In this document: piece after piece, positions 1 through 9,250 of the stretch
How positions within the stretch are numbered: the stretch's first letter is position 1
How the letters are laid out: each line of letters starts with the position of its first letter
DNA from: JBBQWZ01 sp038210135
GTDB taxonomy: Bacteria; Acidobacteriota; Terriglobia; Bryobacterales; Bryobacteraceae
Direction of reading: 5' to 3'
Length of the DNA stretch: 64,000 nt
NCBI GenBank assembly: GCA_038210135.1
Contig: JBBQWZ010000034.1
Span: forward strand, 1-64,000
Made by a program: the position numbers and the translations under genes
Notes under the pieces: generated by a model
Told to the model about the DNA's origin: nothing
The model's database searches: none
Seen by the model: only the letters and a program-made list of their open reading frames with translations

Positions 1-139
1 GGCCGTTGGCATCGACGATCGAGTTGTTTTGTCCGAATGTATTCAGGAATCCGGGCGACAAAAAGTTCGTATGGTTCAAAACATTGAAGAACTCCGCCCG
101 GAACTGCACATTGAAGCTTTCCGAAATACTCGGCACGCG
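1..139 (-). pseudogene. C-terminal remnant of an Oar-like TonB-dependent receptor
   Basis: Read on the minus strand, this stretch encodes RVPSISESFNVQFRAEFFN followed by VLNHTNFLSPG. That is the conserved near-C-terminal beta-strand region of Acidobacteria Oar-type TonB receptors; the complete receptor at 4311-7619 has the similar EFRAESFNLTNTPQ. The frame upstream (higher coordinates) stays open for a while, but its residues do not resemble the barrel, so homology starts abruptly near position 139. The C-terminal end runs off the window. I read it as a truncated remnant; a gene continuing beyond the edge with a rearranged 5' part is also possible. Between about 140 and 383 I see nothing recognisable. 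Confidence 0.6.
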
Positions 140-383
140 CGCTGGGCAGCATCCTGGACGCGGATGGTTCCCGACACTCGATCTGGGCGCGGTGTTTGCT
201 CAGGTGGGGACGAGAATTCCGGTTACTTATCAGTAAGGCAACCAATCTACGGGCCTGACGCTAGCCTGCCGCGTGCAGTTTGAACAAGGCTGCTGGAGCG
301 CCCACCGGGCGACAACGAGGCCCACGCGCATCACTGCTCCGACCTGCATAGTGAACTTTGGCGATGTAATATTCCTACGCAGA

Positions 384-420
384 AACCCTCGGAGCCAGAT
401 TGGATCTGGCTCCGAGGGTT
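384..420 (-). terminator. Perfect 17-bp hairpin, probable terminator
   Basis: A perfect inverted repeat of 17 bp (AACCCTCGGAGCCAGAT and its complement) is separated by the 3-base loop TGG. It lies 24 bp past the stop codon of the minus-strand gene at 445-1935 and ends in a short T-run (TTTC) in that direction, so it most likely terminates that transcript. Confidence 0.75.
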
Positions 421-444
421 CCTTTCTCTAACCGTCCAACCGCG

Positions 445-1935
445 CTATCGGAAGTTAGCCGTAACCGCCTGGTTGGCCGTAATCGTCAGCGTGCACGTGG
501 TGGAAATACCCGCGCATGCGCCGCCCCAACCAACCCAAGGCTGTCCCGCGCCCGGTGTCGCCGTCAGCGTGACAACGGTTCCGCTGGCGAAGCTTTGGCC
601 GGCGGGATCGGTGGTCACGGTACCGTTGCCGTTCTTGCTGATGCTGATTTTGAAGCTGGCCGCGGCGCCACCGCCGCCGCCCCCACCCGCGGCAGCCGCG
701 ACAAAGTTTGCCGTGACGTTGTTCTCGGCGCTGATGTTGAACGTGCACGTCAACCCCGCTCCTACGCAGTCGCCGGTCCATCCGTTGAACGTCGAGTTAC
801 TGGCCGCTTTGGCGGTCAGCGTCACCGCCGTACCAAGGGCGAGCGGAGTCGAGCAAGAGCCGCCGCAATTGATCTTGCCACCTGCGCCGCTCACTGTGCC
901 GGAGCCGGTTCCAGCGCGGACCACCGTCACAGAGGCAACGCCCACGTTGGCCGCGGCCATTTGGTTGCCGATGAAATCGCCTAGTTCGCCGGGGAGCGGC
1001 GCCGTGCAGAGTCCATCGCCGCCGCAGAGAGCCTTGGCGTTCAGCGGATCGAGTGGCCCCGAGTACTTGTAGAATTCGTACTTGCGGATCACCGCCTTTG
1101 CGCCTTGGCCGACAATCGCCTGACTGTGCAGAATGCCGCTGTTGGCGCTGTGCGGATTGAATTGGAGCAGCTTCCAGGCAGTCTCAACCGCTGCCGGATC
1201 GGCGTCGTTCGGAACCACTGGATTGTCTTCGAGCAAATCGTCCACCACGACGGCGCGCTGCGCTTCACTCTTCAATACCTTGACCCACTTGGCCACGCCA
1301 TATTGCAGCTCCGGTTTCGGAATCGGCGGAGGCGGCGGAGGAAGCACCGGGATTTGGAAAGCGATACCAGGTGCGCCGCCCGGTACCGCGGGCGGAACCA
1401 GAATCACCACCACCGCCGGAACCTGGACGATCTGCCCGGGAGAGGGAATCAACGTGCCTGGATTCTGAGGATCGTCCACCAGCCAGCGATAGATCGTCTT
1501 GGTCGGCCGGGCTCCGCCGCCGTAGTACGGGAAATAGTATCCGTAGTGCTCGCAACCGGCGATCGCGCCAAAGACGCAGGAATGGCCCAGCGTCGGGTTG
1601 AAGGCCGCGGGAGTGACGGTCGTAATCGAGTAACGGCCACCGGCGTACGGGCTGGCATAGTGAATCACGATGCCGCCGGGGATCGTTTGAATGGTGTACG
1701 GGAAGCGGGTCGCGGTCCACACGCCAGCCAGGTCAGCGGGAGTGATGCCTTGCAGCTCAATCTCGAACCCGTGCGCATCCTGCCCGGTGTCGTTCAGCAC
1801 GTCGAAGTTGGACGGCGTGCCGAACAGCGTTACCTGCGCTTGCATCGCAATCGGAGCGGCAGCAAGGGCCAGCAGCAGAGCGCCGCTTCCCAGTGCCGCT
1901 TTGGCCGCCGTGAGTAGGTCAAAGATTCGTTTCAT
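445..1935 (-). CDS. Secreted protein with two C-terminal InlB-type beta repeats
   Basis: A 496-residue exported protein of unknown role. The N-terminus is a signal peptide (about residues 1-34, hydrophobic GALLLALAAAPIAMQAQ). Residues 35-340 match no family I recognise and include a proline-rich stretch (LPPPPPPIPKPE) near 200. Two related repeats follow, near 350-415 and 430-496, each with the pattern G-x-V-x-S/T...G-T-x-V-T-L-T-A...F-x-G-W-x-G-x-C...C-T-x-x...V-T-A-N-F. This is the divergent InlB B-repeat type found in bacterial surface and secreted proteins. A glycine-rich linker separates the repeats. The ATG has a good AAGGAGA site. It is a single-gene unit with a strong hairpin behind it. 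Cell-surface location is inferred. Confidence 0.8.
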   Translation of the reverse strand: MKRIFDLLTAAKAALGSGALLLALAAAPIAMQAQVTLFGTPSNFDVLNDTGQDAHGFEIELQGITPADLAGVWTATRFPYTIQTIPGGIVIHYASPYAGGRYSITTVTPAAFNPTLGHSCVFGAIAGCEHYGYYFPYYGGGARPTKTIYRWLVDDPQNPGTLIPSPGQIVQVPAVVVILVPPAVPGGAPGIAFQIPVLPPPPPPIPKPELQYGVAKWVKVLKSEAQRAVVVDDLLEDNPVVPNDADPAAVETAWKLLQFNPHSANSGILHSQAIVGQGAKAVIRKYEFYKYSGPLDPLNAKALCGGDGLCTAPLPGELGDFIGNQMAAANVGVASVTVVRAGTGSGTVSGAGGKINCGGSCSTPLALGTAVTLTAKAASNSTFNGWTGDCVGAGLTCTFNISAENNVTANFVAAAAGGGGGGGAAASFKISISKNGNGTVTTDPAGQSFASGTVVTLTATPGAGQPWVGWGGACAGISTTCTLTITANQAVTANFR

Positions 1936-2116
1936 TGCAGATCTCCTTGTGTTCGCATCGCCCTATGGCCAAACGCATCTTTGTGCATGCCTCAAGCCGC
2001 GCCGGGAAGGCGTTGCTGTGCGGCCATCGTACGTTTCGTCCACTACTGCTTTGCAACTTCCTAGACACGTCGATCGACGAGATGGAACAAGAATCGGCGG
2101 CTGGGCCGCAAGCTGA

Positions 2117-2242
2117 TGGGGTGTCGCCATCATTGGCTTCGGCCGATCGGTGAACTTTTGGCTGGCGCTGCTTTTCTTGGCCCTTGCCGGTGCTGCGGAC
2201 ACGGTTAGCGGTATCTTCCGTATGACCCTCTGGAAGAAACGC
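2117..2242 (+). pseudogene. Remnant of an MFS exporter
   Basis: The frame beginning at 2117 reads WGVAIIGFGRSVNFW, then LALLFLALAGAADTVSGIFR, then MTLW. This is the conserved late transmembrane segment of EntS-like MFS exporters, in which a TIPDxLRGRL loop should follow. Here the similarity stops at KKRK and a stop codon precedes the segment. There is no complete gene around it, so this is a fossil about 40 residues long. The rest of the 386-bp gap 1936-2321 holds nothing I can identify. Confidence 0.5.
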
Positions 2243-2321
2243 AAGTTGAATCTGCGAAAAACGATTGGAATTTCCCTACTTAAAGTGCTTGACGATGTAT
2301 CCGCCCGCGATCGCCCGCCAA

Positions 2322-4172
2322 TCAGAACAGCACGGCGGAGTCGCGCGCGCCTAATTCAACTCGCAGAACTCCGCCGTCGACGTGGAACCGCTTGCCGGTC
2401 AGCCTGTCTTCGAGCGCGTCGCCGCGCAGCTTGAGCGCCGAGACATCAATAACGACACTCGCGGGCTGGTCCGACGTATTCCAGACGGCAATGGCGGTTT
2501 CGCTTGGGGATTGCCGAGCGAAGGCGAGCGCGGTGTCGTTCGCGACCAGCATCTGCACTGTGCCCTGGCGCAGAGCTTGGGAGCCTTGGCGGACGGCGGC
2601 GAGCTTTTTCACATGCAGGAACATCGCCTGTTGAGCGGGGGTCCGCTCCTGCTCGCGGAATGCGTTGGCGGAGTCGCCGGGAAATCCGCCTGGAAAGTCG
2701 CGCCGGTTGTCCGGGTCTTCGCCGCCGGGCATTGCGATTTCATCGCCGTAATACACCATCGGGATTCCGCGGACGGTGAACAGCAGCGTGAACGCCATTC
2801 GCAGGCTGGCCTCCGTAGCTTTTGCTTCGTTGAGGAATCGCTTGATGTCGTGCACGCCCAGCGTGGTCACCAGTTCCGCGGGGCGGGCATAGAAGCGATC
2901 ATGCGCGAGCAACTTGGCGATCTCTCTGGCCGGCGCGCCGCCGGCGAACACCGCCCGGGCCGTGAACATCAGCGGAAAGTCGAAGACCGAATCCATCCTG
3001 GTGTCGATGCCGTCGAACCCGGTTCGGCCGCCTTGAAAGAACGACGTCAACGCCGGATCGCCTTCGAGCACTTCGCCCACCATCTTCAATTTCGGGAACT
3101 CCTTGTGCAGCGCATTGGACCACTCCGTCCAAAAGCCTCGCGGAACATACGCCATCGTGTCCTGGCGGATTCCGTCGATGCCAACCACGCCGACCCACCA
3201 GAGCGCGTTTTGGATGAGATAGCGGCGCGTTTCGGGGTTGTCCTGATTGAGGTCCGGAAGGATGTCGACGAACCAGCCGTCGAGGGTTTTACGGCGAATC
3301 GTGGATCCGGAATTGGGGTCGATCAGCGTCCAGGCTTGAAACTCGTTCGCGAGATGGCGTTCCGCCGTGCCGTGGAACCAATCCTTCATGGGCGGATCCT
3401 CGACCCAGGGATGATAAGGCCCGGTGTGGTTGACCACCTGATCCTGAATCAGCTTGATGCCAGCCGCATGCGCTTTCACGGCGAGTTCACGGAGCTTGGC
3501 GAGGTCACCGAAATGCTGTTCGACACCGTAGAAATCAACTGCGCCGTAGCCATGGTAATCCGTGATGTCCTGGTTGTCGTACCGCTCTTTTTGATTCACG
3601 TGATCGACGTTGTCGTACCAGGGAGTCAACCAGATGGCGGTGACACCGAGATCCCGCAGGTAGGGTAGCCGGTCAATGATTCCCTGAAAATCGCCGCCGT
3701 GATAGAACCGCGTTTTCGTGCGGTCGAAGAGGCCTTGCGCGCCGGGCGGATCGTCGTTCGAGGGATCGCCGTTGGCAAAGCGGTCCGGCATGATGAGGTA
3801 GATCAGGTCGTCGCTTGAGAAGCCTTGAAAGCTTTTCTTGCGATCGAGGGGCGGCAGGAGAGAGAATGTCACATTCGTCTTGCCGGCCGCCGACAGAACG
3901 GTGAGCGAGTGGGACCCGGGTTTCGCCTGGGGCGAGATACGCAGGTCGGCGAACAGATAGGTGCCGGCCTCGTTCGAGGCGACGCGGGAGACCTGAAAGC
4001 CAGCCGGCGCGGTGAGCTTCGCCCCGCCGAGATTTACGCCGCGAATCAGCAGTCGAATCGGATTCCAGGAGCTGCCCTGCCACCAACTCGGCGGTTCGAT
4101 CTTCTTGACTTGCGGCGCCCTGGCGGCGGGCAGCAGCCAGGCTCCGGCAAGCAGCGCGAGCACCAATCGCAT
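2322..4172 (-). CDS. Secreted GH13 alpha-amylase (neopullulanase/cyclomaltodextrinase-like)
   Basis: Predicted exported glycoside hydrolase acting on alpha-1,4-glucans. A signal peptide (MRLVLALLAGAWLLPAARA) is followed by an N-terminal beta-sandwich of about 100 residues and then a GH13 barrel. Visible GH13 motifs: DQVVNHTG (region I), GIDGIRQDT with the nucleophile Asp, VGEVLEG with the acid/base Glu, and LGVHDIKRF (region IV, NHD-like). A C-terminal beta domain closes the protein. I chose the ATG at 4172 because GAGG sits 9 nt upstream and the signal peptide then starts cleanly; in-frame starts at 4181 (ATG) and 4187 (TTG) also exist. It lies downstream of, and co-directional with, the TonB receptor at 4311-7619, but a hairpin separates them. 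Substrate (starch, maltodextrin, cyclodextrin) is inferred. Confidence 0.88.
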   Translation of the reverse strand: MRLVLALLAGAWLLPAARAPQVKKIEPPSWWQGSSWNPIRLLIRGVNLGGAKLTAPAGFQVSRVASNEAGTYLFADLRISPQAKPGSHSLTVLSAAGKTNVTFSLLPPLDRKKSFQGFSSDDLIYLIMPDRFANGDPSNDDPPGAQGLFDRTKTRFYHGGDFQGIIDRLPYLRDLGVTAIWLTPWYDNVDHVNQKERYDNQDITDYHGYGAVDFYGVEQHFGDLAKLRELAVKAHAAGIKLIQDQVVNHTGPYHPWVEDPPMKDWFHGTAERHLANEFQAWTLIDPNSGSTIRRKTLDGWFVDILPDLNQDNPETRRYLIQNALWWVGVVGIDGIRQDTMAYVPRGFWTEWSNALHKEFPKLKMVGEVLEGDPALTSFFQGGRTGFDGIDTRMDSVFDFPLMFTARAVFAGGAPAREIAKLLAHDRFYARPAELVTTLGVHDIKRFLNEAKATEASLRMAFTLLFTVRGIPMVYYGDEIAMPGGEDPDNRRDFPGGFPGDSANAFREQERTPAQQAMFLHVKKLAAVRQGSQALRQGTVQMLVANDTALAFARQSPSETAIAVWNTSDQPASVVIDVSALKLRGDALEDRLTGKRFHVDGGVLRVELGARDSAVLF

Positions 4173-4244
4173 GTGGGTCATCCTCAACTCAATGGGTTAA
4201 TTTGAAAAATGGGGTGAATTCGAAAAATGCGTTGATCGAAAAGT

Positions 4245-4268
4245 GGAGGGCGCCGCGGGCCGCCCTCC
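4245..4268 (-). terminator. GC-rich hairpin between TonB receptor and amylase
   Basis: GGAGGGCG and CGCCCTCC pair around an 8-nt loop. In the minus direction the hairpin is followed by ACTTTTCG. It sits just behind the stop of the TonB receptor gene, so it probably terminates or attenuates transcription before the amylase gene. Confidence 0.55.
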
Positions 4269-4310
4269 AGCCAGTTTTTGCGGCTACTGCGCGCGGAGCG
4301 CAGCCGCTGT

Positions 4311-7300
4311 TCAGAACGAGAACCGAAGCGCCAACTGGATCTGACGGTTGGTGGAGAACCGGGTGGTGGTGATACGGCCGAAGTTGCCATTGGTGATGTC
4401 CCCTTGCGGGTTGGCGTACTGCGGCGTGTTGGTGAGGTTGAAGCTCTCGGCGCGGAACTCGGTCTTTACCCGCTCCGTGATCGCGAACTTCTTGAATATC
4501 GAGAGATCCAGCTGATTGATGCCGGGTCCGACGATCGCGTTTCGTCCGAGGAATCCAGGTCGCACGATGACGCCGGACGCGTTGCGCGGTACCTGGCGGA
4601 ATTGGCTCGCCGAAATGTAGTTGCTCGGATTTCCGGTCGTCGCGAGCGAGCCCACCGCATCCGGCCGATAGTTGTCGCCTTGCGTGATGTTGACCGGTTG
4701 GCCGGACTGCCAGAGCCAGATTCCATTCAATTGCCACCCACCGGCGATCACATCGCCGATGCGGCCCACGTTGCCGAAGTATGTTTTACCCTTGCCAAAA
4801 GGGAGCTCATACAGACCGCTGAGCACCCACCGGTGACGGGTGTCGAGGCTGGAATTGGCGCGCTCCGCGCCGAGATTGAAGATACTCTGCGGCTGACCGG
4901 AGTCAAACGCGCCCAGGCCGTCGTCGATGGTATGCGACCAGGTGTAGGCGCCCCGCATCTGGAAACCGCTCTTAAAGCGCCGCTCCAATTGCACCTGCAA
5001 GGCGTGATAGTTTGAATTCCCACGCGTTTCCTGGACGTTGACGCTGCCTAGCGTTGGGTAATTGCGAAGGTTCGCCGAGTTGAAGATCGGACGATTGGCG
5101 TCGTAGTACGTGGTCAGCTTGTGGCCGGCGGTTCCCACGTACCCAAGGTCGCCGACCCAGCCTCCGAACAGTTCGCGCTGGATCTGCAGGTTCCACTGGT
5201 GGACGTAGGAATTCACGTTATTCGTGTTCGAGGCGAACACGGCGAGCCCCGCCGGGTTGCTGAGATTCAGGCCCGACGTGGTGCCCAGCGGAAGCGCCGC
5301 CGTGGCGCTCCGGTTATCGAGCGAACCCGCGGTGCCAGTACCCAAAGCGGCTTGGCCCGAAAGCGTGATCCGGTAGCCTTGGTCGAAGCGGTATGACGAG
5401 AAGCCGCTGAACGGCGGATTCTGCGCCCACTGATTGTCGATGCCGCCGCGATCGAGGAAATAGAACAGGCCGTAGCCGCCACGCACGACCGTCTTCGAAT
5501 CCGCCGCGTAGGCGAATCCAATGCGGGGTGCGAAGTTGTTCTTGTCCGTGTTGAGGATCGTTTCTGGCGTGCCGTTCTGGCCCGCGATCTTGAGAGACCG
5601 GGTCGCGAGGTCAAAGTTCGCCTGACGATTGGCCACTTCGCGCGGCCAGGTGAAGTAGTCGTACCGGATGCCGACGTTGAGGGTCAGCTTTCGCGTCAGA
5701 CGGAAGTCGTCCTGGGCGAAGAATCCGTTTTCCCAGTTGCGGGTCCCGACGGTTCCGAAAGGAGGTCCGATGGTGTATTCATTCACGAAGCCGGCCAGCA
5801 GGTCGCTCTGCTCGAAGCCCGTCGAGTAGGGGCTGTCTCCATTGCCGTACAGGAAGAAGTAGCCCTTGCCGCGGTTCGGGCGGAACAGGTTGACCTGGCG
5901 TTTGATCAACGTGAAGCCGAACTTGAACGAGTGGCGGCCCTTGATCCAGCTAAACGTATCGGCCACCTGGTAGGAGGTTTGCGGAACCAGGTACGGCCCG
6001 AAGTCGCCGGTGTACTCGAGCTGATTGTTGAAGCCGCCGATCAGCGCGCCGCCGCCGAGCAGAGGGCTGGTGTTCGCGTTTACGATGCCGAGATTGGCGG
6101 AGATCTGCTGATCCTGGAACGGTGGAAGATAGCCGTACGTGATGCGGTTGAAGCCGAGGCGGAGTTCATTGATCAGCGATCCATTGAATACGTGGGTTTC
6201 GCCGATCACCACCTGGTAGGGCTTCGCGGTGTTGGTGCCCGATCCGAATCCGGCCGGCAGCGTGGGCAGCCGTGAGGTGGTCGTCGAATCCGTCACGCCC
6301 TTGCTGAAGCGACCGAACAAATTGTCCTTCGCGCCGACAATGTAGTCGCCGCGGAAGTCGTACTGGTCGGTGTCCTCAATCTGATTGCGCTGCGCCGAGT
6401 AGTTCTGCGTCAAGCGTCCCGCGATATTGGCGGTGGGGAACGCATTCAGATAGTTGACGCCGGCCTTGTTCTGGCGCGCCGTGGGAATGATGTTGCCCTC
6501 GAACGGCTGGCCAGTGGTGAGGTCACGGATACGGATCGGCGCTCCGATTCCGGAATTGGCCGCCGGGTTCAGCAGTTCGCTGAAATCGCCGGACCGCATG
6601 CGGGCGGTCGGCACGGTTGCCAGGTCGAGCGAAAGCGGCTGGCGGCGTCGGAGTCCGTCGTAGTCGCCAAAAAAGAACAGCTTGTTCTTGATGATCGGCA
6701 AAGCGAGCGTACCGCCGAATTGGTTGCGCTTGAACGGATCCTGCGTCGGCGCAAGCGACGGACGGGCGTCGAGTTCGCTATTGCGAAGGAACCAGTACGC
6801 GCTGCCGTGATACTCGTTCGAGCCGGACTTGGAGACGGCGTTGACGACACCGCCGCCAGCGCGCCCGAATTCGGCCGGCGCGACCGAAGTCTGGACGCGG
6901 AACTCGGCGATGGATTCGACGTTCGGGTTCAGGATCAGCGTGTTGACCAGCGATTCATTGTTGTCGACGCCATCGATGAGGAAGCTGTTGGCTTGCGGGC
7001 GAAGTCCGTTGACGGCCAGCGCCGCGCCGCCCGAACTGCCGTTGCGGAAGGTTTCGACGTTGCCGCCGGCTCCGGTGGCCGCGCCGTCGACGACACCGCG
7101 CGTGACCCCGGGAATCAGCGTTGCGAGCTGGGTGAAGTTGCGGCCGTTCAACGGCAATTCCACAATCGGCCGCGCCTGGACCACAGCGCCGATCGCGGAA
7201 TCGGCCGACTGCACCAATCCCGCCTCGGCTGACACGTTGATCGTCTCCGAGACCGAGCCGGGTTCGAGACTGAAAGTGACATCGGCCACCTGCGCCACCT

Positions 7301-7619
7301 GCAGGGTGATCTCCTGGTTGATGACCCGGAAGCCGTCCTTGGTGACTTCCGCTTTATAACGTCCCGGAGCTAGCGCGGAGATCAGGAACTGGCCGGAAGG
7401 TGCCGAGCTTTCGACGGTGGCCGTAGTCCCGTTGGCGAGATTGGTCACCTTGACCCTCGCTTTGAAGACCGCGGCGCCTGACCGATCGAGGACCACACCA
7501 TTCAGTCGCGCCGTCTCAAATTGCGCCCAGCCGGGTATCGCGAGGGCGAGACATGCTGCAATCGCGAATGCCGCCACGGCGCGCGGCTTGGCGTGCTTGG
7601 CGTTTCTTAGAATTTCCAT
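4311..7619 (-). CDS. Oar-like TonB-dependent outer-membrane receptor
   Basis: A 1102-residue outer-membrane receptor. In order: signal peptide (to about residue 32, ...AIPGWAQ), a carboxypeptidase-regulatory-like beta domain (about 35-120, LNGVVLDRSGAAV... and ALAPGRYKAEVTKDGFR), a plug with the acidobacterial signature PIVELPLNGRNFTQLATLIPG (near 152-172) and FLIDGVDNNE, then a large barrel ending in the C-terminal phenylalanine expected of outer-membrane proteins (LALRFSF). Such receptors take up oligosaccharides or other large ligands with TonB energy. Neighbours (GH13 amylase, divergent regulator, sugar transporter, MalQ) suggest an alpha-glucan ligand, which is inference. The start has an AGGGG ribosome site. 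Promoter signals must lie in the 252-bp gap shared with the divergent regulator. Confidence 0.92.
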   Translation of the reverse strand: MEILRNAKHAKPRAVAAFAIAACLALAIPGWAQFETARLNGVVLDRSGAAVFKARVKVTNLANGTTATVESSAPSGQFLISALAPGRYKAEVTKDGFRVINQEITLQVAQVADVTFSLEPGSVSETINVSAEAGLVQSADSAIGAVVQARPIVELPLNGRNFTQLATLIPGVTRGVVDGAATGAGGNVETFRNGSSGGAALAVNGLRPQANSFLIDGVDNNESLVNTLILNPNVESIAEFRVQTSVAPAEFGRAGGGVVNAVSKSGSNEYHGSAYWFLRNSELDARPSLAPTQDPFKRNQFGGTLALPIIKNKLFFFGDYDGLRRRQPLSLDLATVPTARMRSGDFSELLNPAANSGIGAPIRIRDLTTGQPFEGNIIPTARQNKAGVNYLNAFPTANIAGRLTQNYSAQRNQIEDTDQYDFRGDYIVGAKDNLFGRFSKGVTDSTTTSRLPTLPAGFGSGTNTAKPYQVVIGETHVFNGSLINELRLGFNRITYGYLPPFQDQQISANLGIVNANTSPLLGGGALIGGFNNQLEYTGDFGPYLVPQTSYQVADTFSWIKGRHSFKFGFTLIKRQVNLFRPNRGKGYFFLYGNGDSPYSTGFEQSDLLAGFVNEYTIGPPFGTVGTRNWENGFFAQDDFRLTRKLTLNVGIRYDYFTWPREVANRQANFDLATRSLKIAGQNGTPETILNTDKNNFAPRIGFAYAADSKTVVRGGYGLFYFLDRGGIDNQWAQNPPFSGFSSYRFDQGYRITLSGQAALGTGTAGSLDNRSATAALPLGTTSGLNLSNPAGLAVFASNTNNVNSYVHQWNLQIQRELFGGWVGDLGYVGTAGHKLTTYYDANRPIFNSANLRNYPTLGSVNVQETRGNSNYHALQVQLERRFKSGFQMRGAYTWSHTIDDGLGAFDSGQPQSIFNLGAERANSSLDTRHRWVLSGLYELPFGKGKTYFGNVGRIGDVIAGGWQLNGIWLWQSGQPVNITQGDNYRPDAVGSLATTGNPSNYISASQFRQVPRNASGVIVRPGFLGRNAIVGPGINQLDLSIFKKFAITERVKTEFRAESFNLTNTPQYANPQGDITNGNFGRITTTRFSTNRQIQLALRFSF

Positions 7620-7795
7620 TTTGACCCCTACTTGGTTTCTTTAAACTACGTGGATCGCATCCGGAAAACCCCGACTCCGGACCGAGCGGAACAGTCAGGA
7701 GTATGGTGCTCCCCGGTTATCCGTTTGTAAAGCAAGCCGTGTGTATGACACGGCTACGGATCGGTTACACCATAATTATTAATGAGTTACCAATC

Positions 7796-7817
7796 AATGT
7801 TACTTACCGGTAACATT
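7796..7817. promoter_or_regulatory. Inverted repeat AATGTTAC-N6-GTAACATT, candidate operator
   Basis: A perfect 8-bp inverted repeat with a 6-bp spacer lies in the divergent region between the TonB receptor and the winged-helix regulator. Extra GTTAC cores occur just before it (GGTTACAC near 7763, AGTTACCAA near 7785). The set looks like a binding-site cluster, plausibly for the adjacent regulator; this is inference from position and symmetry. Confidence 0.5.
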
Positions 7818-7871
7818 CTGATGCTTCTCACTCCGGGCGTACATCAAAAAGGAATAGGATTAAAGCAAAGC

Positions 7872-9107
7872 GTGACGGCCGCGACCCAGGAAGTTCTCGA
7901 CCAGGCGGAACGAATTGCTGCAAGCTCGCTGTTGCACAACGCGGAATCGCTTTGCAACCTATTGCGTTTTCTGGTCAAGAATACCGTCGAACCGGCGCAT
8001 CCGCCCCTCAAAGAACACCAGATCGCCGTCGAAGTCTTCCACCGCCCGGTGGGTTTCGACCCTAGGCTGGATTCGACCGTTCGCGTGCAGACCTCGCGGC
8101 TCAGGTCGAAGCTGGCAGAGTATTACACATCAACCGGGTCGACCGATCGCGTGATTCTGGAGATTCCCAAGGGAACCTACGCGGTGGTAGCGCGGCAACG
8201 CGAACCCGTGTCGCCCACGGTGACGATGGAGCCGGTCCAGGACCACGCTCCGCCTAAGAGTTCAATTTTGTCCTCCTTCGGCAACCCGCCGGGCTGGGTT
8301 TGGTGGGTGACGACCGCAATGCTAGTGTGCCTTGCGGCTGCAATCACCTACGCGATGATGCGGCCTTCGAATTCGCCCCTCGCCGCAAGCCCCGTCAGCG
8401 TCGCGGCGCGGCGCTTCTGGGGCCTCTTCTTCCACGGAACGGAGAAGCCCCTGGTGGTTTACAGCAATGCCGAATTCGTGGGCCGCCCGGAAACCGGACT
8501 GCGTTATCGCGATCCGGGTTCGCCGGATAGCAACGGCATCCTCGACCACTACACCGGCGTCGGCGAGGTCATGGCGGTGCACGAGTTGACCCTTCTATTT
8601 GGCCAACTGGGCAGGCCCTTTTCGGTGAAACGCGGACGCCTCTTGAATTGGGACGACACGAAGGAGCGAGACCTCATTTTCATCGGGTCTCCATCGGAAA
8701 ACCTCTCGCTGCGCGAACTCGCAATCGAGGCCGATTTCCGCTTCGAGACGGTGCCGGAGGGCCCGCGGAAAGGCGACCTGGGCATCGTGAACGCGCATCC
8801 GCAAGTGGGCGAACAGCCGATCTATCTCGCGTCTCGCAGCCTCCCGGTAACGGAGGATTACGCCATCGTCAGTCTGTTTATGGGCCCGAGCCGGCCGCAG
8901 TCGATCCTCCTTCTCGCCGGAACGACAACGTTCGGCACCCATGGCGCGGCCGAGTTCATTACCAGCGACCTCGGCATCCAGGAAATTCTTCGCCGCCTAC
9001 CGCCCGGCGCGCTGCGGCCGTTTGCGGTGCTGCTGCGGGTATCGGTAAAGGGCGGCGTGCCGGTCGACAGTAAAGTGATTGCCTGGCGGCTGACTTCTCC
9101 GCGTTAA
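7872..9107 (+). CDS. Membrane-anchored winged-helix (ToxR-like) regulator
   Basis: A one-component transmembrane regulator. The N-terminal ~100 residues carry a winged-helix region (HPPLKEHQIAVEVF, then VRVQTSRLRSKLAEYY and DRVILEIPKGTYAVV), a pattern known from acidobacterial DNA-binding proteins. One membrane helix follows (WVWWVTTAMLVCLAAAITYA), then a ~240-residue exported domain of unknown ligand. The open frame extends up to ATG codons at 7782, 7797 and 7821, but none has a ribosome site and they overlap the GTTAC inverted repeat. GTG 7872 has AGGA 11 nt upstream, so I prefer it (411 residues); the start is uncertain. Divergent from the Oar receptor and upstream of the sugar transporter, it probably senses sugar or receptor status and controls this locus. 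Confidence 0.75.
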   Translation: MTAATQEVLDQAERIAASSLLHNAESLCNLLRFLVKNTVEPAHPPLKEHQIAVEVFHRPVGFDPRLDSTVRVQTSRLRSKLAEYYTSTGSTDRVILEIPKGTYAVVARQREPVSPTVTMEPVQDHAPPKSSILSSFGNPPGWVWWVTTAMLVCLAAAITYAMMRPSNSPLAASPVSVAARRFWGLFFHGTEKPLVVYSNAEFVGRPETGLRYRDPGSPDSNGILDHYTGVGEVMAVHELTLLFGQLGRPFSVKRGRLLNWDDTKERDLIFIGSPSENLSLRELAIEADFRFETVPEGPRKGDLGIVNAHPQVGEQPIYLASRSLPVTEDYAIVSLFMGPSRPQSILLLAGTTTFGTHGAAEFITSDLGIQEILRRLPPGALRPFAVLLRVSVKGGVPVDSKVIAWRLTSPR

Positions 9108-9250
9108 AACTAACGATTGCGCCGCGCGAAGAATTTTTTCTCTCTCCCCGCGCATTTCCCGCTCATAATATGGTGGTCCGTTGCGCAGGCATCTGACTGA
9201 CTTCCCGCTGGGAATCCCACCGCGATCCCAGCCCCGTGAGAGGAGCGTGC

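Noticed and set aside
400..984. Plus-strand open frames opposite the InlB-repeat gene
   Set aside because: The minus-strand frame has a signal peptide, ribosome site, repeats and terminator; the plus frames have none.
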